A stretch of DNA of 64,000 bases. Source: an uncultured Lentisphaeria bacterium. Its GTDB lineage: Bacteria; Verrucomicrobiota; Lentisphaeria; Victivallales; UBA1829. This document shows positions 26,864 through 35,307 of the stretch, one piece after another. Under the pieces are notes generated by a model. The model had not been told where the DNA came from. It saw only the letters and a program-made list of their open reading frames with translations, and did no database searches. The position numbers and the translations under genes were made by a program. The number at the start of each line of letters is the position of its first letter. Within the stretch, counting starts at the first letter, position 1. The stretch lies in NCBI GenBank assembly GCA_949282305.1, contig CASDPB010000093.1, forward strand, positions 1 to 64,000. Reading direction: 5' to 3'.

Positions 26864-28015
26864 ATGCTCCCCGAATTTGCAGAAAAAGCCCTGGCTGAAG
26901 CGGATGCACTCGGTCTGAAACGCACTCTTCGTGCGGTGGAAAGAGTGTCTCCGCGTGAAATCGTGATCGGCGGAAAGCATCTGCTGGATTTTTCCTCCAA
27001 TGATTATATGGCGCTTTCGATGCGTCCCGAACTGATCGAAGGCGCGTGCGAATGGACGAGGCGTTACGGTGCCGGTTCCGCGGCGTCGCGCCTGATTTCC
27101 GGAACGACGGAGGCATGTCTGGAGCTGGAAGCGAAGATTGCGAAGTGGAAAGGCTTTGAGGCCGCCATGATTCTTTCCTCCGGTTATGCGGGAAATGTCG
27201 GTGTGATCGCGGCGCTTTCGGGACGTTCCCGCACGATTTTTGCAGACAAACTCAACCATGCGAGTCTCAATCAGGGGTGTCTGCTTTCCGGAGGGGATTT
27301 CAAACGTTACGCCCACTGCGATTTTGCACGTCTGGAACAGATGATTGGACGGGACGGAAATAAAGAAAGGCTGATTGTCAGCGACACGGTTTTCAGTATG
27401 GACGGCGATGTGGCGGATCTCGGCAGGCTGCGCGGGATTGCGGAAAAGAATCATGCGCTTCTCTATCTTGATGACGCTCACGGAAGCGGTGTTCTCGGTG
27501 AAAACGGACACGGGCTCGCCTCTCCTGAACTTTGCGATGTGGCGCTTTCCACTTTCAGCAAAGCGCTGGGATCATTCGGTTCCTGCGTCTGCTGTTCCGC
27601 GGAAATGAAGGACTATTTAGTGAATCACTGCGCTTCCTTCATCTTCAGCACGGCGATGCCTCCGGCGGTTCTCGGGGCGGTGTCCGCCGCGGTGGACCTG
27701 ATGTATACCGACGAGATGAAGCAGGCGAGGGCAGCCATGCACCGGCGTGCGGATTATCTGCGCCGGAGCCTCAACGAGATGGGTTTTGACACGGGGAAAT
27801 CGGAAACCATGATTGTGCCGCTGATGGTCGGTGAGACTGTCCGGACCACGGAGTTTTCCATACGCCTTCAGGAAGAGGGCATTCTCGGCGTGGCGATCCG
27901 TCCGCCGACGGTTCCGCGCGGAACTGCCCGCATCCGGCTGTCATTGAATGCGGCACATACCGATGCGGATGTGGAACATCTGGTCGAAGCCGTCCGCCGC
28001 ATTTCCGGCCGCTGA
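26864..28015 (+). CDS. Alpha-oxoamine synthase family PLP enzyme (8-amino-7-oxononanoate synthase-like)
   Basis: 383 residues from ATG 26864 (GGAGTGAG upstream). The fold-type I features are clear: LDFSSNDYMALS at about 41-52, GAGSAASRLISGTT, the LYLDDAHGSGVLG Asp/His segment, and the PLP lysine in STFSKALGSFG. C-terminal RPPTVPRGTARIRLSLNAAHT is typical of BioF. It condenses an acyl-CoA with an amino acid, most likely pimeloyl-CoA/ACP with alanine for biotin. No other bio genes are nearby, so 2-amino-3-ketobutyrate ligase or another oxoamine synthase remains possible. It starts 7 nt after ilvB. Confidence 0.87.
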   Translation: MLPEFAEKALAEADALGLKRTLRAVERVSPREIVIGGKHLLDFSSNDYMALSMRPELIEGACEWTRRYGAGSAASRLISGTTEACLELEAKIAKWKGFEAAMILSSGYAGNVGVIAALSGRSRTIFADKLNHASLNQGCLLSGGDFKRYAHCDFARLEQMIGRDGNKERLIVSDTVFSMDGDVADLGRLRGIAEKNHALLYLDDAHGSGVLGENGHGLASPELCDVALSTFSKALGSFGSCVCCSAEMKDYLVNHCASFIFSTAMPPAVLGAVSAAVDLMYTDEMKQARAAMHRRADYLRRSLNEMGFDTGKSETMIVPLMVGETVRTTEFSIRLQEEGILGVAIRPPTVPRGTARIRLSLNAAHTDADVEHLVEAVRRISGR

Positions 28016-28039
28016 AAAGACCGTCTTATTCGGAACGGG

Positions 28040-28918
28040 TCATTCCCGGTAGTCCCTGCGCAGGAACGGTTCATGGATTTTCCGTGAGATGAGCGCATGA
28101 TATTTTCCGGGATGGCGGTAGGCGTTTCCATGAATTTCGGTACTGCGGTATTTCCTGAGTTCGTCAATCGGAAACACCGCCGTGTAAATGCCTTCCGCTT
28201 CTCCTGCTTCAACGAGCAGCGTATCTCTTGAGACGGGATCGCTTTCCCGCCAGGCGATGCCGTCGAAGGCTGTGGAGTGTCCGTTGCAGTCCGGCTGCCC
28301 GTGGGGGTAGTTGCAGGTTGCGATCCCGACCATATTTTCAAAGGCCCTGGCTCTCAGCTGGGAAATCCGGTTGATCTCCATGGGACAGGCATTCGGAACC
28401 AGAATGATCTCCGCGCCTTTCAGCATCAGTATTCTCGCGCTTTCCGGAAATTCCCGGTCGTAACAGATCATCGCTCCGGTTTTGATTTTGCCGGCTGCCG
28501 TGTCAAGTTCCGCCACCGGAAAATCGCTGCCGGGGACCAGATGCCGTTCCACATCAAAATCGCAGGTGTGCACTTTGGAATAGGACAAGGCTTTTCCGCC
28601 ATGCCGGTCAAACAGGAGCAGCGTATTTCTCGGTCCGGCGGACGCGGCTTCCAGAAATGTGATTCCGATTGCCATTTCAAGCTCTCCGGCGAGTTCGCCG
28701 AATGTTGTTATGAACCTGTCGTTTTCCGGGATGGCTTCCCGGAGCCATACTTCAGGGGGACGGTCGTAAATGCGGTATCCGATGCTCCACATTTCCGGGA
28801 AAAGAGCAACATCGGCTCCCAGTGCTTTCGCCATCCGGCAGAAATGAACCCCTTTCGATAAATTTCCCGCAACCGTGGCGGTCGGAAGAATCTGCAGCAG
28901 AGATATTTCCAAATTCAT
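28040..28918 (-). CDS. Carbon-nitrogen hydrolase (nitrilase superfamily)
   Basis: 292 residues from ATG 28918, which overlaps the stop of the upstream gene (ATGA). The catalytic triad is visible: Glu42 (FPEMW), Lys115 (SYSKVHTCDF) and Cys152 (AMICYDREFPE). It should hydrolyse an amide or carbamoyl bond in a small molecule. Within the superfamily it is closest in look to the amidase/carbamoylputrescine-amidohydrolase-like branches; the substrate is unknown. It ends convergently 24 nt from the bioF-like gene. Confidence 0.9.
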   Translation of the reverse strand: MNLEISLLQILPTATVAGNLSKGVHFCRMAKALGADVALFPEMWSIGYRIYDRPPEVWLREAIPENDRFITTFGELAGELEMAIGITFLEAASAGPRNTLLLFDRHGGKALSYSKVHTCDFDVERHLVPGSDFPVAELDTAAGKIKTGAMICYDREFPESARILMLKGAEIILVPNACPMEINRISQLRARAFENMVGIATCNYPHGQPDCNGHSTAFDGIAWRESDPVSRDTLLVEAGEAEGIYTAVFPIDELRKYRSTEIHGNAYRHPGKYHALISRKIHEPFLRRDYRE

Positions 28919-29814
28919 TTTTCCATGTCCTCGTTCCAAAGATATTCCGGATCGCAGAAAAAGCAGAACGGGTGTCCCGCCGGATCAAAAAAGACCATGA
29001 CGCCTTCCAGAAACTGCTGCGGAGCTGGCACAGCCCCGCAGGTCAGCGCATGGGCGACTGCCTGCTGCAGATTCTCCACGACAAAATCCACATGCAGCAT
29101 CTTTTGCTGTCCGACGGAATCTTCCGGCCAGCGAGGCGGCGTGTAACCCGGTTCGCTCTGAAAGGAAAATCCCGTTCCGCCATCCGGATTCCGCATCAAA
29201 ACCCAGTCCGGCTGCCTGACGGTGATTGTCCATCCCAGCAGTTTGGAGTAGAATTCAGCCAGGGAAGCCGCATCCGGGCAATCCATCACAATCGTTCTCG
29301 GCTTCACTCTCACACACGTTTTCCGTTTTCCCCGATCCGCGGAATCCGTTTTTTCCGGAGAGGGAATCTGCTTTGCAAGCACAACGGACTCCTCCAGAAT
29401 CCGGTAGCCGTTCTTCCGATAAAATTTTTCTGCGGGAAATCCTCTGTTTGTATTCAGCAAGACCGCATTCATGCCGCGCTTTCCGACGGCTTCCTCAATC
29501 CGCGACAGAAAATAACTGCCCACCCCTTGCCGCTGAAACTCCTCCGCAACGCAGAACTGATCTATCTCATATTCCATGCCGTTCAGCCATGGCTTCCTGC
29601 TGCCCAGACATAAGGCGATTACACTGTCCTTGCAAGTCAGGATATACCCCGTAAAGCAGTCGTTGTCCAGGTATCGCTGAAAAAAACGGATGACCTCTTC
29701 TTCGGACTCGTAAACGTCATTCCACGGTTCTTTTGAGAATGTCCTCATGAACAAGTCGGCGCATTCCCTGATGTTTTCCGCACTCATCGGCTGTATGGTG
29801 AAATTTCCCGTCAT
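28915..29814 (-). CDS. Fusion of GNAT acetyltransferase and VOC (glyoxalase-like) domains
   Basis: 299 residues. The N-terminal half (about 1-150) is a GNAT domain: IDQFCVAEEFQRQGVGSYFLSRIEE contains the acetyl-CoA loop Q/RxxGxG, and FYRKNGYRI is the C-terminal motif. After a basic linker the C-terminal half (about 175-290) is a glyoxalase/bleomycin-resistance-like VOC domain: IVMDCPDAASLAEFYSKLLGW, LHVDFVVENLQQAV, VFFDPAGHPFCFF. Each half is a complete small enzyme, so the fusion suggests they work on the same substrate, possibly modifying a toxic compound. The stop overlaps the nitrilase start. Confidence 0.88.
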   Translation of the reverse strand: MTGNFTIQPMSAENIRECADLFMRTFSKEPWNDVYESEEEVIRFFQRYLDNDCFTGYILTCKDSVIALCLGSRKPWLNGMEYEIDQFCVAEEFQRQGVGSYFLSRIEEAVGKRGMNAVLLNTNRGFPAEKFYRKNGYRILEESVVLAKQIPSPEKTDSADRGKRKTCVRVKPRTIVMDCPDAASLAEFYSKLLGWTITVRQPDWVLMRNPDGGTGFSFQSEPGYTPPRWPEDSVGQQKMLHVDFVVENLQQAVAHALTCGAVPAPQQFLEGVMVFFDPAGHPFCFFCDPEYLWNEDMEK

Positions 29815-29873
29815 CAGACTCTCCTGTCTGTTGCATTAAAGTTTTTCCGTTTTCATGTTCTGACAAAATCTTA

Positions 29874-30491
29874 TCAGTGCAGATCGTGGTAGCTGCATAA
29901 CTCATTGATCCACCGGATCAGTTTTTTCCGGTATTCCTCCGTGAGAGCAGGCGGCGAAATCTCCGGATCAACCGCATATTCCAGCAGACTGTCCAGAATC
30001 TGTTCCTGCCGGAAATCGTCGGTTCCCATTGCTTCCGGGACAAATCCGGATTCCTGCAGGAACATCAGTTTTGCCACGGCAACAGGAAACGCCGGCTCCG
30101 TCTCCGTCGTCAGCCTTGACAGCAGAACCTCAAGTGCGCGGCAGGTTCCGGGGATCTCAAGCATGGGCTTCGTATGTTTCAGGAGAAATGCCGCGTAGGC
30201 GCACATCTGGAGATAATTTTCAATCCGGAGAGCGATGGAGTCGAAGGATGCGATTAATTCGTGAGACGTCAGAGTGCACAGCGTCCCCGGGGAATGAAGT
30301 TTCGGCGGCCGGAATTCGATTGCGAGTTCGCGGAACAATTCCGCGTAAGGAAATTTTTTCGCACCGGTCCCGCGCGCTCCCCTCAGGAGAAAATCCAGCC
30401 GCCCGAATTCCGGCGACAACCCCGAAACGATCAGGCTGCTCTCCTGAAACGGGGTCTTCCTGAGTATGATATAGGTTGTCCTTTCCGCCAT
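29874..30491 (-). CDS. recO: DNA repair protein RecO
   Basis: 205 residues. The N-terminal OB fold has YIILRKTPFQESSLIVSGLSPEFGRLDFLLRGARG, typical of RecO, followed by a helical domain (ENYLQMCAYAAFLLKHT). RecO loads RecA onto gaps with RecR and RecF. It is shorter than the usual 240-250 residues and lacks the Cys4 zinc cluster seen in many RecO proteins; its four cysteines are widely spread. ATG 30491 is preceded by GAAAGG. Confidence 0.88.
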   Translation of the reverse strand: MAERTTYIILRKTPFQESSLIVSGLSPEFGRLDFLLRGARGTGAKKFPYAELFRELAIEFRPPKLHSPGTLCTLTSHELIASFDSIALRIENYLQMCAYAAFLLKHTKPMLEIPGTCRALEVLLSRLTTETEPAFPVAVAKLMFLQESGFVPEAMGTDDFRQEQILDSLLEYAVDPEISPPALTEEYRKKLIRWINELCSYHDLH

Positions 30492-30562
30492 AATGCACCT
30501 TTCTCTGCTGTAATATAGCGAACCTTTCCGTCGAATTCAAAACGGAAAAGACGGCAGATCAG

Positions 30563-30603
30563 AAAAAATGGCTTCCCGACATGATTTTTCATATCGGGAA
30601 GCC
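30563..30603 (-). terminator. Rho-independent terminator of the Gfo/Idh-ThuA operon
   Basis: A 10-bp stem GGCTTCCCGA/TCGGGAAGCC (30570-30579 with 30594-30603), with inner pairs after one mismatch. On the minus strand it is followed by ATTTTTTCTG. Confidence 0.88.
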
Positions 30604-30669
30604 GGTGGTATGAAGGGACGTTTGCAAAGCGGGAACGTCTTCCCGCCTCGAGCCGGCGTCTCCGCTTTG

Positions 30670-31758
30670 TCAGTCTGCGATTTCCACAGGTTTGCCGCTT
30701 GCGGCGGAAGCGTAGATTGCGTCAAGAATCTTCATGACCGTGACGCCTTCCTCCGGCTGGACGAGGAACGGCTTGTCGTCGCGGACCGCATCCGCGAACA
30801 GATGGAATGCGCTCGGCATCGGCTGTGCCGCATGCATCTTGCCGTCGAAGTGTCTGCCTGCGATGTCGTAATAGTATTCGACTTCATAGGTGTAGCCTTC
30901 GTTCAGATTATACTGATACATGCCGCCTTTGTCGCCGAGCAGACGGATTGTCTGGAGTTCGTTTTCCTTGATGTTGCTTGCCCATGACGCATCCAGTTCC
31001 AGCGTTGCGCCGTTGCTGAATTTGATCATGGCGCAGGCAAGATCCTCCACCGTGTAGCTGAGCCCGCGTTCCTTTGCCAGCTTCGGCCCGAACTTGTCAT
31101 AGGTGCTTGCCATGACCCAGGTCGGCGATGGATACCCCATCAGCCACAGCGCGAGGTCAAGACGATGCACGCCGAGGTCGATCAGCGGTCCGCCTCCGGA
31201 TTGTTTTTTGTCATAGAACCACGATCCCATCGGCGCGCCGGAACCCGTGTTGAAGCTGTTTGCCGCCATGCCCGGAATGCCGCGGCGGCGGAACCAGACG
31301 CTCCGCGCGTAGTAAATGTCGCCGAGTACGCCTTCCGAAATCATGTCCTTCATTGCGCGGGATTGCGGATTGAACCGGTAGGAGAAGTCGATGCCGAGTT
31401 TTTTTCCGAGACGTTTTGCGGTATCCAGCATCTCCTGCGCCTCCTGCGCGTTGAGTGCCATCGGTTTTTCGCACAGAACATGTGCGCCGGATTCCAGCGC
31501 GGCAATGGTCAGGGGCTTGTGCTGGTCGTTGGGAACGGCGACGGAAATAATGTCGAGCTGTTCCTTTTCGATCATTTCCGCGCCTTCGTGATAGATCTTG
31601 CCTTTGAATGACGGATGGTTCGTCGGAAGAAGTGCGCGGCGGTCCTCACGGCGATCCGCGACTGCAATCACTTCAACATCGGGATGTGTCAGATAGCCTG
31701 CCAGATGCCCGCCGCCCATTCCGAGTCCGATAACGCCGGCTTTGAGTTTTCTTGCCAT
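30670..31758 (-). CDS. Gfo/Idh/MocA-family oxidoreductase
   Basis: 362 residues. The Rossmann start is KAGVIGLGMGGGHLAGY, the EKP motif is in LCEKPMALNAQEAQEML, and the second-domain segment is GGPLIDLGVHRLDLALWLMG with a conserved Asp and His for substrate binding. It is a sugar or inositol dehydrogenase-like enzyme of unknown substrate. It follows a ThuA-like gene on the same strand with about 115 nt between, containing a perfect-looking hairpin, and is followed by a strong terminator. GGAGCAAAA precedes the start. Confidence 0.93.
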   Translation of the reverse strand: MARKLKAGVIGLGMGGGHLAGYLTHPDVEVIAVADRREDRRALLPTNHPSFKGKIYHEGAEMIEKEQLDIISVAVPNDQHKPLTIAALESGAHVLCEKPMALNAQEAQEMLDTAKRLGKKLGIDFSYRFNPQSRAMKDMISEGVLGDIYYARSVWFRRRGIPGMAANSFNTGSGAPMGSWFYDKKQSGGGPLIDLGVHRLDLALWLMGYPSPTWVMASTYDKFGPKLAKERGLSYTVEDLACAMIKFSNGATLELDASWASNIKENELQTIRLLGDKGGMYQYNLNEGYTYEVEYYYDIAGRHFDGKMHAAQPMPSAFHLFADAVRDDKPFLVQPEEGVTVMKILDAIYASAASGKPVEIAD

Positions 31759-31837
31759 GATTTTTGCTCCTTGTTAATTGATGCAGCTGAAAATAAAAGA
31801 AAGGTGCATTGTTTCCGCAATCCTGAATTCCTGCGGA

Positions 31838-31868
31838 CGGGAAGTGAGACAGCGTGTCCCACTTCCCG
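31838..31868 (-). other. Intraoperonic hairpin between thuA-like and Gfo/Idh genes
   Basis: A 14-bp stem with one G-T wobble (31838-31851 with 31855-31868) and a 3-nt loop, six nt after the ThuA-like stop codon. It has no T-run, so mRNA processing or differential stability is more likely than termination. Confidence 0.6.
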
Positions 31869-31873
31869 TGCGG

Positions 31874-32620
31874 TCACTCTTCCAGCTTTGTCTTGATCTC
31901 CTCAAGAGGTTTGACGCAGGGGCAGGGGATTTCTCTGACGATGCGCGGAGCCGCCCACTTTGCGGCATTGACAAGGACTTTTCTGATGTTTTTGTCGTAA
32001 AAGATCGGGAAAGTTTCGTGGCCAGGAGCGAAATAGAAGATTCTGCCGTAGCCGCGCTCGAACGTGACGCCGCTCCGGAAGACTTCGCCGCCTTCATACC
32101 ATGTGATGAACACGACGTCTTTGGGCGTCGGAATATCGAATCGTTCGCCGTACATTTCCGTATGCGGAAGCTCGAAGTGTTCGGGAAGCCCCGCCGCGAT
32201 CGGATGCGCGGGTTCAATGTTCCAGATCCGCTCTTTCTCTCCGACCTCGCGCCATTTGAGGTTGCAGGTCGTTCCGAGCATTCTCATGAAAATCTTGGAC
32301 TTGTGCCCGGAGTGGAGAACAACAAGTCCCATGCCTTCCTGAACGCGCTTCTGAACACGGTCGACGATTTCATCCTTGACTTCGCCGTGCGCCATGTGTC
32401 CCCACCAGAAAAGAACATCGGTCTTGTCCAGAAGTTCCTGGCTGAGCCCATGTTCCGCATCCTTGTCAAGCCATGCGTAGTTGACGTCGAACGCTCCGTC
32501 TTCGAGAAGCGCCTCGCCGACCGCGACATGGATTCCCTGCGGATATGCCTTTCTGCAGGTTTCATGCTGAAGTTCATGGCGGTACTCGTTCCATACGGTG
32601 ACATTGATTTTTCCGTTCAT
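31874..32620 (-). CDS. ThuA-like (trehalose utilisation) protein
   Basis: 249 residues from ATG 32620, chosen for GAGG 5 nt upstream; ATG 32623 is adjacent. It has the ThuA/class I glutamine-amidotransferase-like fold: VTVWNEY start, [27 protein letters not shown], and [21 protein letters not shown]. ThuA-like proteins accompany Gfo/Idh dehydrogenases in disaccharide keto-sugar metabolism. It is the first gene of the operon and is divergent from an AraC regulator, which probably controls it. Confidence 0.88.
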   Translation of the reverse strand: MNGKINVTVWNEYRHELQHETCRKAYPQGIHVAVGEALLEDGAFDVNYAWLDKDAEHGLSQELLDKTDVLFWWGHMAHGEVKDEIVDRVQKRVQEGMGLVVLHSGHKSKIFMRMLGTTCNLKWREVGEKERIWNIEPAHPIAAGLPEHFELPHTEMYGERFDIPTPKDVVFITWYEGGEVFRSGVTFERGYGRIFYFAPGHETFPIFYDKNIRKVLVNAAKWAAPRIVREIPCPCVKPLEEIKTKLEE

Positions 32621-32694
32621 CATTGCCTCTTTGTTTTTGTTGGCTATCTTTGTTTTGTGACGATTGTTTTTTCCCTTTATTTTTAATTTATTAG

Positions 32695-32714
32695 CTTGAA
32701 AAAGGAGTTTCAAG
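32695..32714. promoter_or_regulatory. Inverted repeat between thuA-like and araC-type genes
   Basis: CTTGAAA (32695-32701) and TTTCAAG (32708-32714), a perfect 7-bp inverted repeat with a 6-bp spacer in the AT-rich divergent region. It is a candidate operator for the AraC regulator or another factor. Confidence 0.4.
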
Positions 32715-32767
32715 AAGTTATAAATATACAAAATGTGATATTAATGTTACAATTTGTGAGGGGCGGC

Positions 32768-33619
32768 ATGGAAAATTATGAGGATATCCGGCTCTGGTCG
32801 GTGCGTTTTCAGCTGCTGAGACCGATGGAAACGCTTCCGGTTCCTTATGAAGTCGTGCTGGAAAAACAGGTCTCTCCAGCCTATCATCTGGAGGGACGCG
32901 GACGGCCGCAGGATCATGCGCAGATCGTCTGCACCATATCCGGGGAAGGGGCGTTCCGGCATAAGGAGAAGGTTTACAAACTGACTTCGGGCATGGCGTT
33001 CATGGCGCAGCTCGGCGATCCCGACACCGCTTATTATTATCCGGGACACGCAACGGAGCCGTGGATCTTTCTGTGGATTTCATTCGACGGATTCCGCGCC
33101 GTAGAGATCATCCGCGAGATGAATGAGCGTTACGGTTATGTGTTCCGGCTGCCGCTCGACACGGGGTTTGTGAAGCATCTGGAGACTTACAGAAACCAGC
33201 GGGGCACCATACGTTTTGTGACGCCGACGGAAGGAGCGAAGATCGTGCATGACGCTCTGGCAAGTCTCGGCGACACGATTGAGCGTCCGGAAATGCTTTC
33301 CCGCCAAAGTGAACTGGTGCGCGCGGCGCAGGAACTGATTACGACGCATCTGGACCGTTCTCTTGATCTGGAGGCAATCGCCGGCGAGCTTCATGTGTCG
33401 CGCGAGCATCTGAGCCGCGTATTCAAGGCGCAGACGGGAATCAGCCCCGGCGCGTTTGCAGTGCAGGAGCGGATGCATCTGGCGGGGCGACTCCTGCGCG
33501 ACCGCAATCTGAACTGCAAGGACATTGCCGCACGGCTCGGATTTGAATCCGCCAGCAGTTTCGCACGCGCGTTCCGGACGCATTACAAAGTCAGCCCGAC
33601 CCAGTATCTCGACAGCTAG
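32768..33619 (+). CDS. AraC-family transcriptional regulator
   Basis: 283 residues from ATG 32768 (GAGGGGCGG upstream). The N-terminal cupin-like sensor is at about 15-110 (HAQIVCTISGEGAFRHKEK, GMAFMAQLGDPDTAYYYPG). The C-terminal pair of helix-turn-helix motifs is at about 185-283 (LDLEAIAGELHVSREHLSRVFKAQTG and KDIAARLGFESASSFARAFR). It probably activates the divergent thuA-like/Gfo-Idh operon in response to a sugar. It ends 4 bp before the convergent M55 peptidase gene. Confidence 0.92.
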   Translation: MENYEDIRLWSVRFQLLRPMETLPVPYEVVLEKQVSPAYHLEGRGRPQDHAQIVCTISGEGAFRHKEKVYKLTSGMAFMAQLGDPDTAYYYPGHATEPWIFLWISFDGFRAVEIIREMNERYGYVFRLPLDTGFVKHLETYRNQRGTIRFVTPTEGAKIVHDALASLGDTIERPEMLSRQSELVRAAQELITTHLDRSLDLEAIAGELHVSREHLSRVFKAQTGISPGAFAVQERMHLAGRLLRDRNLNCKDIAARLGFESASSFARAFRTHYKVSPTQYLDS

Positions 33620-33623
33620 AGAA

Positions 33624-34409
33624 TCACCAGTTGAAGAAAAGAGCTTCCTCTACCGAACCGACCGTCAGCTCATAGGTTCTGGCGTCCAGATGGCGGTAGG
33701 CTTTATTGTCCGGCAGACGGCACCGGGACACCAGTTCCAGCTTCAGCGTGACCGGCGGGGCGATCTTCAGCAGCGGCATTCCGGGCGCCGCTTTCACCGC
33801 CTCCCTGCTTTTTTCCGTAATCAGCGCTCTGGTTTTCTCCAGCGACGGCATCCGCGCCCCGTTGCAGGAGAATCCTTTCTTGACCTGGCACGTGACGGCT
33901 TGAGGGAGCCAGTCCCGCGCTTCCAGACAGGTTTTGTCATCGCCCGAAACCATGATGACCGGAACCCCGTGTTCCGCCGCGATTGCGGCATCAATGCCGA
34001 TCTCCCCGGTTTCGCGTCCGTTCAGCCACGCATGCTGCCAGCCGACGGAACTCATAGTGTGTTCGCAGACCGCGCCGAGGGTGCCACCTTTTGCGTGATA
34101 GCCCAGCAGGATCAGCCCGGCGCTTCCTTCGATGTCTGCAAAACGTTCGCCGGGAGTGTCGCCGTCGATCAGGTCGGCGCGCGAGTCGATCATGGAGCGT
34201 GTCACATTGAACCCGCCGCCGTGGCAGTCCTTCACGATCACTTCCGTCGCCCCGCCCTGAAAACATCCCTCCACGCAGGCGTTGATATCGCCTGCCATCA
34301 GGACACGCCCTTCGGCAATCAGGTCGGGACGGTTTTTCGATGCGCTCACATAGCTTGAACTGCTGATGCCGCTGATTCCTTCAATATCGGTCATAATGTA
34401 AATCTTCAT
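33624..34409 (-). CDS. M55-family D-aminopeptidase (DppA-like)
   Basis: 261 residues. The start MKIYIMTDIEGISGI supplies the Asp and Glu zinc ligands, followed by VIVKDCHGGG, LLGYHAKGG with a metal His, and GDIN/GVPVIMVSGDD segments of the DppA fold. Known members form decamers that release D-amino acids from peptides. Here it is the last gene of the LacI-pseudopilin-DUF4838 set, 10 nt after the secreted unknown protein, an unusual location for a peptidase. Confidence 0.9.
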   Translation of the reverse strand: MKIYIMTDIEGISGISSSSYVSASKNRPDLIAEGRVLMAGDINACVEGCFQGGATEVIVKDCHGGGFNVTRSMIDSRADLIDGDTPGERFADIEGSAGLILLGYHAKGGTLGAVCEHTMSSVGWQHAWLNGRETGEIGIDAAIAAEHGVPVIMVSGDDKTCLEARDWLPQAVTCQVKKGFSCNGARMPSLEKTRALITEKSREAVKAAPGMPLLKIAPPVTLKLELVSRCRLPDNKAYRHLDARTYELTVGSVEEALFFNW

Positions 34410-34419
34410 TTTCGTTCCT

Positions 34420-35304
34420 TTATCTGGGAGGCATCTGAAAAAGCGCCTCGTGATTCTTCTTATAATCCATGAACTCCTGATTGTTCATCGGCTTTTTGTT
34501 TTCCCACAGTCCAAACCGCCAGTAATCCGCCTTGGGGTCGAGCGTGAAACGGAAATCCATAATGTAGATTTTCCCGAACCAGACTCTTCCCGACAGGATT
34601 CCTTTCCAGTCCGCCGCCAGGAAGCAGGGACCCTGCGCTTTCGGTGTATTGGATGGCTCGAACGCCTTGTCATACATTGCAAAAGAGATGTCCGCGGGGG
34701 CAAGTTTCACCCATGCCGTATTTTTCGGGGATGGAATGGCTCGTGCGGGAGTCTGTATTTCCCGCTGATAGCTGTCGTCGCGTTTGCCTCCATTGGGCAC
34801 GCTGTAGGAGGGATAGACCGAGACTGCCAGTTCGGCACGTTCGACCGTGCCTTCCGACGCTGGGTCTTTGCGCCACTCCATGAACAGCATCGGGGACTGT
34901 TCCGTCATATAAAAGCGAAGCGTCATCCTGATGCCGTCGAAGTTGTAAAGAGCATCGACTCCGGCAATGCCGTCGCGGCTGAATGCTTCGATGGACTTCG
35001 GTTCCAGTTCGACGCTGCTGATGCCGTTGACCGTCAGCCGCGTGAAATCACGCGAGACGAAGCCCTGCCAGAAGACCGGTTCAGGAAGCCCGACCACGAC
35101 TTTGCCCGGACTTTTTGCCGTCGGCTTGATCCACTGGAAGTAGACCAGATATGCGTTTGCGTCATTGCGGATCGAAAAGTATTCCGCCCTGCCGTAAAGT
35201 TTGCTTGAAGCGTGATAGCTGCGTTTGACCTTTTCCGCCGTCGGGGCAGCAGCCCATGCCGTCCCCATCAGAATCGCCATGCCGAGAATCAGAATCTTTT
35301 TCAT
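34420..35304 (-). CDS. Secreted protein of unknown function in the DUF4838 cassette
   Basis: 294 residues with a signal peptide (MKKILILGMAILMGTAWAA). The remainder is rich in aromatic residues and predicted beta strands (YFSIRNDANAYLVYFQWIKP, RMTLRFYMTEQSPMLFMEWRK, DYWRFGLWENK), as in carbohydrate-binding or beta-sandwich proteins. I do not recognise a family. It begins 3 nt after the DUF4838 stop and presumably works with it outside the cytoplasm. Confidence 0.75.
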   Translation of the reverse strand: MKKILILGMAILMGTAWAAAPTAEKVKRSYHASSKLYGRAEYFSIRNDANAYLVYFQWIKPTAKSPGKVVVGLPEPVFWQGFVSRDFTRLTVNGISSVELEPKSIEAFSRDGIAGVDALYNFDGIRMTLRFYMTEQSPMLFMEWRKDPASEGTVERAELAVSVYPSYSVPNGGKRDDSYQREIQTPARAIPSPKNTAWVKLAPADISFAMYDKAFEPSNTPKAQGPCFLAADWKGILSGRVWFGKIYIMDFRFTLDPKADYWRFGLWENKKPMNNQEFMDYKKNHEALFQMPPR

Positions 35305-35307
35305 TGT

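Noticed and set aside
25129-27511. Minus-strand ORFs opposite ilvB and the bioF-like gene
   Set aside because: Shadows; the plus-strand products match their families over full length.
32728-32750. CRP-type site TGTGA...TTACA near the AraC gene
   Set aside because: Spacing between the halves is 8, not 6, and the second half is off consensus.
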